Source: Fidelibacterota bacterium
Lineage (GTDB): Bacteria > Fidelibacterota > Marinisomatia > SCGC-AAA003-L08 > GCA-002704045
NCBI GenBank assembly: GCA_002703375.1
Contig: NZTO01000013.1
Coordinates: 19,762-51,814 of the forward strand
Reading direction: 5' to 3'
DNA: 32,053 nucleotides
A program made the position numbers and the translations under genes. The notes beneath the pieces are model-generated. The model was given only the letters and a program-made list of their open reading frames with translations, made no database searches and was not told where the DNA came from. Below, one piece after another: positions 1 through 7,370 of this stretch (position 1 is the stretch's first letter; each line of letters begins with the position of its first letter).

Positions 1-1062
1 TTATCGTTACATTATAATCAACTCACAGGAGAGATCTCATCAGAAATTGGAAACTTGACGAATTTAACAGAATTAAATTTACGTGGTAATCAACTTACAG
101 GAGAGATCTCATCAGAAATTGGAAATTTGACGAATTTAACAGAATTGTATTTTTCAGATAATAACCTCACAGGAGAGATACCATCTGAAATGGGAAATCT
201 AATAAATTTAACTACTTTACGTTTAGATAATAATCAACTTTCAGGAGATATTCCATCATCTATTGGAAATTTAGTTAATTTAAATGGATTAGGTTTAGGT
301 AATAATAATTTATCTGGTCAGATACCATCTGAAATGGGAAATCTAATAAATTTAACTACTTTAGGTTTAGGTAATAATCAACTTTCAGGAGAAATTCCTT
401 CAGAAATGGGAGATATGATTAATTTAAGTAATTTAAATTTAAGTAGTAATCAACTTACAGGAGAGATCTCATCAGAAATTGGAAATTTGACGAATTTAAC
501 TCATTTATATTTACATAGTAATCAACTTACAGGAGAGATTCCATCTTCAATAGGAGACCTTACAAATTTAATAATGTTATTTTTAAATGACAATCAACTT
601 TCAGGAGAGATTCCATCTTCAATAGGGAACTTAACAAATTTAACTAATTTACTTTTAACGAATAATAAATTTTCTGGAGAGATTCCATCTTCGATAGGAA
701 ACCTTACAAATTTAATAATGTTATTTTTAGAACATAATCAACTTTCTGGTGAGATACCAGATATTTTATGTAATATTTATGAAAACAACCCTTTTTCACT
801 TATTTGGTTATGGAATAACCAACTTTGTCCACCTTACCCTGAATGTCTATCAGAACAAGATGTAGGAATCCAATATTGTATCAATGACTACTTTGGAGAC
901 TCTAACCTGGATGGTGAAATCAATATCCTCGACATCACTTTACTTGTTGAATTCATTCTTGGATTTTCAGAACCTGAATACTTCAACTTATCTGATATTT
1001 ACCCAGATGGAGAATTAAACATAATGGATATAGTTAATTTGGTAGATATGATTTTAAACTAA
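1..1062 (+). CDS. Plant-type leucine-rich repeat protein with C-terminal dockerin-like module (5'-truncated by window edge)
   Basis: Frame 1 is open from base 1. About ten 24-aa LRRs of the form LxxLxLxxNxLxGxIPxxIGNLxNL, then cap NNQLCPPYPECLSEQDVG, then GDSNLDGEINILDITLLVEFILG...YPDGELNIMDIVNLVDMILN. Confidence 0.9.
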   Translation, partial: LSLHYNQLTGEISSEIGNLTNLTELNLRGNQLTGEISSEIGNLTNLTELYFSDNNLTGEIPSEMGNLINLTTLRLDNNQLSGDIPSSIGNLVNLNGLGLGNNNLSGQIPSEMGNLINLTTLGLGNNQLSGEIPSEMGDMINLSNLNLSSNQLTGEISSEIGNLTNLTHLYLHSNQLTGEIPSSIGDLTNLIMLFLNDNQLSGEIPSSIGNLTNLTNLLLTNNKFSGEIPSSIGNLTNLIMLFLEHNQLSGEIPDILCNIYENNPFSLIWLWNNQLCPPYPECLSEQDVGIQYCINDYFGDSNLDGEINILDITLLVEFILGFSEPEYFNLSDIYPDGELNIMDIVNLVDMILN

Positions 1063-1100
1063 TGGAAGGTGTAACAAAATTATTCCAAATTCACCAATTG

Positions 1101-1140
1101 GTCACTGTTGAATGATCTTTACCAACTAAAGTTTATCCTA
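1101..1140. repeat. Intergenic repeat element, copy 1
   Basis: gtcactgttgaatgatctttaccaactaaagtttatccta; 30 nt (gaatgatctttaccaactaaagtttatcct) identical to 2578-2607. Confidence 0.85.
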
Positions 1141-1209
1141 AAAAACACAACCTAAACCCTCAATTATAGATCCTTTACTGTATTAACACATCATTTATTA
1201 TATTAAGAT

Positions 1210-2343
1210 ATGAAAAAAACACGAAATATGGTGTATTTAATTCTATTAATCTTATCATTTTTATTTTGTCAAAATATAAGTATTAACGAAATTTATCCAT
1301 TCGATCAATATAGACAAAAAATGAGACCTTCTTATTTTCACGAATACAAAATGGGAAATTTTGATGGATATGAATCATTTACTTATTTTACATCAAATAG
1401 TTGTGATAAACCTGATAGTCTAGTTGTAAATCATTATGGTTCTCCAACTTATCGTATTTATTATACTTATGATTTAAATGATAACATTATACAAATTTAT
1501 TTTGATTGGGTATTTGGGACTCCACAAGATTCAGATACATTATATGAATTTTTATATGATGATAATAACAATCTAATAACCAAAAAAATTTTCAACACTT
1601 CACCATTCATTTATTATAATTTTATAAATTATTATTACGATACCAATAATAATTTAATTCATGAGGTGAATGGTAATTCGTCAGTAGATTATATCTTTAA
1701 TGAAGTATTTTATAGTTATGATATAAATAATAATTTGATTCAAAAATCTGAAATTGATGGTAATGGAAATATTGAAAGTGAAACATTTTATATTTACAAT
1801 GATCAAAATCTTTTAGTTCAAGAAAATGAATGGTATGATGAAGGATATTGGTTATATGAAAAAAATTACACTTATGACGATAGTAACCTTATTGAAGAAA
1901 TTACATATTTTAACTCTCTTGGATGGATCTCTATTGACAGTAGTATTGAATATTACTATAATGAAAATAATTTAATACAAGAGGTTCATAAAACATTTTT
2001 ATTCGGAACAGATTCTTATTCTATAAGTAAAATTATTGATTATTCTTATGACTATAATCATAATTTAATTGAAATAAATAATCAAGAATGTAGTAGTTGG
2101 TATGAAGACTATATAGATTGTTATCAACAATATTTGACAACAGGTTTCATTTATGATGAGTGTATTGAATGTTCAGAAGTTAATGGTAATATGAATGAAG
2201 ATAGTAACCTTGATATTTTAGATATTGTTATGGTTGTAACGTGTATTATCTCAGAAAATTGTGATGAATGTTCAGACACTAATGATGATGGATCGACAGA
2301 TGTCACTGATATCATATTATTAGTTAATATTATATTAGAATGA
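1210..2343 (+). CDS. Secreted YD/RHS-like repeat protein with C-terminal dockerin-like module
   Basis: Signal peptide-like N-terminus; repeated Y(Y/S)YDxNNNLIxE units; C-terminus ECSEVNGNMNEDSNLDILDIVMVVTCIISENCDECSDTNDDGSTDVTDIILLVNIILE. Confidence 0.8.
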   Translation: MKKTRNMVYLILLILSFLFCQNISINEIYPFDQYRQKMRPSYFHEYKMGNFDGYESFTYFTSNSCDKPDSLVVNHYGSPTYRIYYTYDLNDNIIQIYFDWVFGTPQDSDTLYEFLYDDNNNLITKKIFNTSPFIYYNFINYYYDTNNNLIHEVNGNSSVDYIFNEVFYSYDINNNLIQKSEIDGNGNIESETFYIYNDQNLLVQENEWYDEGYWLYEKNYTYDDSNLIEEITYFNSLGWISIDSSIEYYYNENNLIQEVHKTFLFGTDSYSISKIIDYSYDYNHNLIEINNQECSSWYEDYIDCYQQYLTTGFIYDECIECSEVNGNMNEDSNLDILDIVMVVTCIISENCDECSDTNDDGSTDVTDIILLVNIILE

Positions 2344-2510
2344 CAAATAAAAGATTAAACCTTCTCAACAAAAACAATATCAAAATTTTTATATTCGGAT
2401 GAAACAATTGAACCTTTTGAATAAATGATGACACAGACAAAACTTAAAAACGGAATGAATTTCGATACTTTTGTTGGAATTATCAGGTCTGTCACGGTGG
2501 AATAAGTTTA

Positions 2511-2556
2511 ATGTGTAGGTTAACGAATAGAAATGAAAAATCAAAAACCTACACAT
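2511..2556. repeat. Perfect 11-bp inverted repeat (hairpin) in intergenic DNA
   Basis: atgtgtaggtt (2511-2521) and aacctacacat (2546-2556), 24-nt loop; flanked by acggtg (2494-2499) and caccgt (2571-2576). Confidence 0.85.
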
Positions 2557-2569
2557 ATAAGTCAAACCA

Positions 2570-2607
2570 TCACCGTAGAATGATCTTTACCAACTAAAGT
2601 TTATCCT
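2570..2607. repeat. Intergenic repeat element, copy 2
   Basis: tcaccgtagaatgatctttaccaactaaagtttatcct, upstream of the LRR gene at 2707. Confidence 0.85.
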
Positions 2608-2682
2608 TAAAACATAATCGAAATTCTAAATTATAGATTATTCATAATTTTAAGAACTAAATATAAAAAGTCTTTTAAAATA

Positions 2683-2698
2683 GTAAGTAATTACTTAC
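2683..2698. promoter_or_regulatory. Perfect 16-bp palindrome GTAAGTAATTACTTAC immediately upstream of an LRR gene
   Basis: 2683-2698 is self-complementary; ATG at 2707. Confidence 0.5.
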
Positions 2699-2706
2699 CT
2701 TACAAT

Positions 2707-3981
2707 ATGAATAGAATCTATATAATAACATTTTTAGTATTTTCTTTTTGTTTTAGTATCGACTGTAATGATCAAATAGAAGTTGAGTTATGGAATGAAT
2801 GCTATAGTATTAATGAGACCACTGAATTATATTTAACAAATAATAATCTTATTGGAGAAATTCCTTCTGAAATTGGAAATTTAATTAATTTAGTACATTT
2901 AGAATTAGATCATAATCAACTTACAGGCGAAATTCCCTCTGAGATTGGGAACTTAATCAATTTAGTACATTTAGAATTAGATCATAATCAACTTACAGGC
3001 GAAATTCCCTCTGAGATTGGTAATTTGATAAATTTAAGTCATTTGGGTCTATATGTTAATCAATTGTCAGGAGAAATTCCTTCTGAAATTGGGAATTTAG
3101 TAAATTTAAATCATTTAGGTTTACATGTAAACCAATTTTCAGGAACGATACCATTAGAAATTTGGAATCTCACAAATTTAAATTCTTTAGTTTTATTAGA
3201 TAATCAACTATCTGGAGAGATCCCTTCTAACATTCAAAATCTTGTAAATTTAGAATATTTATTTTTAGGTTTTAATTACTTTGATGGAAGTATCCCATCT
3301 GAAATTAGTAGTTTGTCTAATTTGAGAGAGTTAATTCTAATTTCTAATAATTTTTCGGGAGAAATACTTGATTATTTAATTGAATTGGAAAATTTAACTT
3401 TTATTGTTTTAGGTGGAAATAATTTTTCAGGACAAATTCCAGATGAGATTGAAAATTGGACAAGTTTAGAAGAATTTAATCTTTGGGGAAACAACTTTTC
3501 TGGATATATCCCAAATCAAATTGGTAATCTCGTAAGCTTACAAAGATTGTGGATAGATGGAAATAATTTTTCAGGACAAATTCCACAGAGTTTAAGTGAT
3601 TTAGAAAACATATATTCCATTAATATTAGTAATAACCAGTTTTCTGGTTTAATTCCTGACAGTATATGTGATCTAGATTTAGATTGGTCACAATGGGATA
3701 ATCAAGTAACAAATAGTTTACATAATAATAATTTTTGTCCACCTTATCCTCAATGTTTTTCAGAACAGGACATAGGATATCAAGATATCACTGAATGTCT
3801 AGAATGTGCAGAATTAATTGGTGATATTAATAATGATTTAGTTATTGATATTCTTGATATAATATTAATTGTTAATTGTGTTCTAGTAGATATATGCGAT
3901 ACTTGTTCAGATATTAATTATGATGAAATAATAAATATTCAAGATATTATTTTAATTATTAATATAATTTTAGAAATTTAA
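2707..3981 (+). CDS. Secreted plant-type LRR protein with C-terminal dockerin-like module
   Basis: Signal peptide; N-cap IEVELWNECYSINETTELYL; many LxGEIPSEIGNLxNL repeats; cap NNNFCPPYPQC; GDINNDLVIDILDIILIVNCVL...CSDINYDEIINIQDIILIINIILEI. Confidence 0.9.
   Translation: MNRIYIITFLVFSFCFSIDCNDQIEVELWNECYSINETTELYLTNNNLIGEIPSEIGNLINLVHLELDHNQLTGEIPSEIGNLINLVHLELDHNQLTGEIPSEIGNLINLSHLGLYVNQLSGEIPSEIGNLVNLNHLGLHVNQFSGTIPLEIWNLTNLNSLVLLDNQLSGEIPSNIQNLVNLEYLFLGFNYFDGSIPSEISSLSNLRELILISNNFSGEILDYLIELENLTFIVLGGNNFSGQIPDEIENWTSLEEFNLWGNNFSGYIPNQIGNLVSLQRLWIDGNNFSGQIPQSLSDLENIYSINISNNQFSGLIPDSICDLDLDWSQWDNQVTNSLHNNNFCPPYPQCFSEQDIGYQDITECLECAELIGDINNDLVIDILDIILIVNCVLVDICDTCSDINYDEIINIQDIILIINIILEI
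2887..3020 (+). repeat. Tandem duplication of one 72-nt LRR unit
   Basis: aatttagtacatttagaattagatcataatcaacttacaggcgaaattccctctgagattgg occurs at 2887-2948 and again exactly at 2959-3020 (period 72 = 24 aa). Confidence 0.95.
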
Positions 3982-4011
3982 ATTTCAATTTTAAAATCCC
4001 GTACTAAGTTC

Positions 4012-4821
4012 ATGAATTCAAAAAAATATTTAATAATATCATTAATGATATTCTTGATTATATTATTTTTGAAAATAAAAAATAATTATAAAAGTGATAG
4101 TATTCAATCAATATTTAATCAAGGAGGGTATATACTTTCTTTTGACGATAATTATATCCATAACTGGTATAAAATTTCTTCCTTGCTTGATAAATATAAA
4201 TGTAAAGCAACATTCTTTGTATCCGGTTTTGGCTATTTAGATAATGAGTCAATAAACATTTTATTAGAACTACAAAATAAGGGTCATGAAATTGCATTAC
4301 ATACATTAAATCACAAAAGTGCGATTAAATATTTACTTAAAAGTGATTTAAATAATTATATTCAATACGAAATAAATCCGGAATTAGACTCAATGAATTT
4401 TTATGGTTTCAGTCCAAAAACTTTCTCCTATCCCTATGGAGATAATAATGTAATGATGGATTCAGTATTATTAGAGAAATTCGAATTATTAAGAGATGTT
4501 ACTGATTCGCAACGACATTTTTATTCAATGTTTTTTAAAGAATATGATCAATTAGATGAAATATTTATCACTAATAAAAGTTCAAATGTAATCAAAGGGT
4601 TAGGAATTGATAAAAATTATAATGTTTCTATTAATGACATTAATAAAATTTTTAATAGATTAAGTAAAAATAATGAGATGGTAATTTTTTATTGTCATAA
4701 TCCGGTTAAAAAAGCATATAAAAAATTTCAGATTGAAATTGATTATTTAGAAAATTTTTTAATTCTAACAAATGAATACAATTTAAAATCATATAGATTT
4801 ATGGATTTAATTTCAAATTAG
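4012..4821 (+). CDS. Polysaccharide deacetylase (NodB-like) family protein, membrane-anchored
   Basis: N-terminal TM; YILSFDDN motif, KATFFVSGFG, GHEIALHTLNH (HxxxH metal motif), FSYPYGDNN. Confidence 0.85.
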   Translation: MNSKKYLIISLMIFLIILFLKIKNNYKSDSIQSIFNQGGYILSFDDNYIHNWYKISSLLDKYKCKATFFVSGFGYLDNESINILLELQNKGHEIALHTLNHKSAIKYLLKSDLNNYIQYEINPELDSMNFYGFSPKTFSYPYGDNNVMMDSVLLEKFELLRDVTDSQRHFYSMFFKEYDQLDEIFITNKSSNVIKGLGIDKNYNVSINDINKIFNRLSKNNEMVIFYCHNPVKKAYKKFQIEIDYLENFLILTNEYNLKSYRFMDLISN

Positions 4822-4864
4822 TTATTCTGGCAACAGAATTTGATTTACCATAAATTATTTAATT

Positions 4865-5935
4865 ATGAAAAATTTAAAAGTTATAATTATTTCCATTGTT
4901 CAAATAATATCATTTTGTTTACCTCTTAATTGTGATCAAGAACTAGAAATTGAGCTTTGGGGTTCTTGTTATAATATTGAAACTACAACAGAACTTAATT
5001 ATGCTTATATGTATTTAGGTGACATACCATCGAGGATTGGACAACTAATCAATCTTAACTATATCCATATATCTGATTGTGGTTTATCAGGTATAATTCC
5101 GTCAGAAATAGGGAATTTGTATAATTTAATATCCTTACAAATATATGATAATAATCTTGATTTACCTGATTCTTTGAATCTTAATATCAATAGTAATTTA
5201 GAAGGTTTAATACCTCAAGAAATTGGTAATCTTTTAAACTTACAACAACTAGATTTAAGAAATAATCAATTATCTGGGACTTTACCTGATGAGTTATTAA
5301 ATTTAACTAATTTAAAATCATTGTTGTTAGATGGAAATCAATTATCAGGGAATATTTTATTTGGTATAGGTCAATTGGATGAATTAGTTAGTATAGACTT
5401 TGGGAATAATCAATTTTATGGACAAATTCCTGAAAGTTTATATGATTTAGTAAATTTAAATTTTTTAGCATTAAATAATAATTATTTGACTGGCAATATT
5501 AATTCCGATATTAATCATTTAAATTCATTATACTTTATAGATTTATCTTCAAATTATTTTAGTGGGAATTTACCTGCTGAGATAAGTCTTCTTAATTTGT
5601 ATTTTTTAAAAATAAATAGTAATCAATTTTCAGGTTTTTTACCGGATGAATTTTGTAATATAAATTATTTAGATTTATCAGATAACAAATTTTGTCAACC
5701 GTATCCTCAATGTATAAATCCTGAAAATCTGGGGTTCCAAGATACTTCAGACTGTATTTTTTGTTCAGAAATATTAGGTGATATTAACTATGATAATCAT
5801 ATTGATATTCTTGATATTGTATATATAAGAAATTGTATTTTACAAGATGATTGTAATGAATGTTCAGATATTAATATTGATGAGACTATTAATATTCAAG
5901 ATATTATTTTATTAGTTGAAATAATTTTAAATTGA
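4865..5935 (+). CDS. Secreted plant-type LRR protein with C-terminal dockerin-like module
   Basis: Signal peptide; N-cap LEIELWGSCYNIETTTEL; LRRs; cap DNKFCQPYPQC; GDINYDNHIDILDIVYIRNCIL...CSDINIDETINIQDIILLVEIILN. Confidence 0.9.
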   Translation: MKNLKVIIISIVQIISFCLPLNCDQELEIELWGSCYNIETTTELNYAYMYLGDIPSRIGQLINLNYIHISDCGLSGIIPSEIGNLYNLISLQIYDNNLDLPDSLNLNINSNLEGLIPQEIGNLLNLQQLDLRNNQLSGTLPDELLNLTNLKSLLLDGNQLSGNILFGIGQLDELVSIDFGNNQFYGQIPESLYDLVNLNFLALNNNYLTGNINSDINHLNSLYFIDLSSNYFSGNLPAEISLLNLYFLKINSNQFSGFLPDEFCNINYLDLSDNKFCQPYPQCINPENLGFQDTSDCIFCSEILGDINYDNHIDILDIVYIRNCILQDDCNECSDINIDETINIQDIILLVEIILN

Positions 5936-6017
5936 TTATATTTGATATAACACTGTCTTTAAATAACTTAAAAAACAATAATAATTTTTATAAATATCAA
6001 ATAAGGGAATAAATAAA

Positions 6018-6842
6018 ATGTTAATTAAAAAAGCTCTATCTATGCTAATCATATTAGTTTTGATCATTGGATGCAAGAGTTCAATTTTTGATTATAATAA
6101 AAATTTAAATTCATATGATGATTCATTAATTGAAAAAATACAAGATGCTACTAACAAAATAGAAATTGGTTATGATGATTTACCAATAAATATTATTACA
6201 ACTATTGAAAAATCATTTAATAATAAATCATTCTTGTTTGAATTAAAAGCTGATGGACTTGGATATGAATTAGTTTATTCAGACCTTAATACAGATGAAA
6301 CGTATTTTAAAAAAATATATTTTAATCTTGAAGGAAGAAAACTAATTTCTAAAAAAGATTACAATAAAAGAAATAGTGATTGTTTTGAATTAATGTATCC
6401 AGTAACATTTATTATGCCAGATGATTCTAATATTACTATTGTAAATGAAGAAGATTGGGAAGATTTGAAGAAATGGTATAATGAAAACCCTGATTCAGAT
6501 GAAAGACCCAGTTTGCAATATCCAATTAATCTAGTTTTTACAGGTGGTAATATAATTTTAATAAATGATGATAATGAAATGTCTGAAGCAAAAAGTAATT
6601 GTATAGACTGCATAGAATTAGTATACCCCGTTACATTTATTTTGCCAGATGGCTCTTTAGAAACAGTAGATTATAATAATGATGAAAGTTGGATAGTAAT
6701 AAAGAACTGGTATGAAGAAAACCCCAATTCAGAATTTAATTGGAACTTTCAATATCCTGTTGATATTATTTTAAATAATGGTACAATAATTTCTATTAAT
6801 AGTCTAAACGAACTTGATATGCTGAAACAAGAATGTAATTAA
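6018..6842 (+). CDS. Lipoprotein with two tandem copies of a YPVTF/PDG domain
   Basis: Lipobox LIIGC; two homologous blocks C(F/I)ELxYPVTFIxPD...(D/E)xWxxxKxWYxENPxS...QYPxxxxxxxGxIIxIN...C. Confidence 0.8.
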   Translation: MLIKKALSMLIILVLIIGCKSSIFDYNKNLNSYDDSLIEKIQDATNKIEIGYDDLPINIITTIEKSFNNKSFLFELKADGLGYELVYSDLNTDETYFKKIYFNLEGRKLISKKDYNKRNSDCFELMYPVTFIMPDDSNITIVNEEDWEDLKKWYNENPDSDERPSLQYPINLVFTGGNIILINDDNEMSEAKSNCIDCIELVYPVTFILPDGSLETVDYNNDESWIVIKNWYEENPNSEFNWNFQYPVDIILNNGTIISINSLNELDMLKQECN

Positions 6843-7055
6843 TTCAAATTATAATTTATAGCATTGTAATAAAAAGATAATTTGTATATTTTAGGATTAA
6901 TACAAATTTCAAAATTTTGGATTTTCTAAAATATTAAAAGTTGCAATAAATATTCAGATTAAGAGATCAAAAAGATTTTTTTACGTTCATCTAATTTCAT
7001 TTAAATATTAATAATAAATATCTTTTATACAAACGATGAGTATTGCTTAAAATAA

Positions 7056-7370
7056 ATGAAACTTTTTAGAAAATTTTTTATTTATGTATACATTTTTATA
7101 ATTTTTATTTTATCCACTATTCCACCATCAATTTCTAAAAAAATACAATTAAATGAATTAGATAAACTGATTCATTTCTTTGAATACTTAATTTTGGGTT
7201 TAATTTTTAATTTTACATTTAAAAAAAATATAACAAAATTTCATTTTTCAATTATATTTGTTCCTATAATTGACGAATTTATCATTCAACGATATTCTGG
7301 TAGAAATGTAGACATATTTGATTTTATGTTTGATATTTTTGGATTAATCGTTGGTATCTGCTTTAGGTAA
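7056..7370 (+). CDS. VanZ-like family membrane protein
   Basis: Four-TM small protein with LDKLIHFFEYLILG and DEFIIQRYSGRNVDIFDFMFDIFGLIVG, VanZ-like pattern. Confidence 0.7.
   Translation: MKLFRKFFIYVYIFIIFILSTIPPSISKKIQLNELDKLIHFFEYLILGLIFNFTFKKNITKFHFSIIFVPIIDEFIIQRYSGRNVDIFDFMFDIFGLIVGICFR

Noticed and set aside
55-720. CRISPR-like array from regularly spaced repeats
   Set aside because: The 72-nt periodicity is in-frame LRR coding sequence, not repeats with spacers.
1-1062. Diversity-generating retroelement acting on the LRR gene
   Set aside because: No reverse transcriptase and no template-repeat copy with A-biased mismatches is visible in the window.
1094-1103. ACCAATTGGT palindrome
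   Set aside because: Only 10 bp and not extendable; expected by chance in a sequence of this length.
2491-2607. Integron attC site
   Set aside because: No clear RYYYAAC/GTTRRRY core pair and no integrase in the window; only the long imperfect stem is suggestive.
4115-4306. 63-aa - strand ORF inside the polysaccharide deacetylase gene
   Set aside because: Overlaps the catalytic motifs of a confident gene on the other strand.
6359-6613. 84-aa - strand ORF inside the lipoprotein gene
   Set aside because: Antisense to a conserved duplicated domain; spurious.
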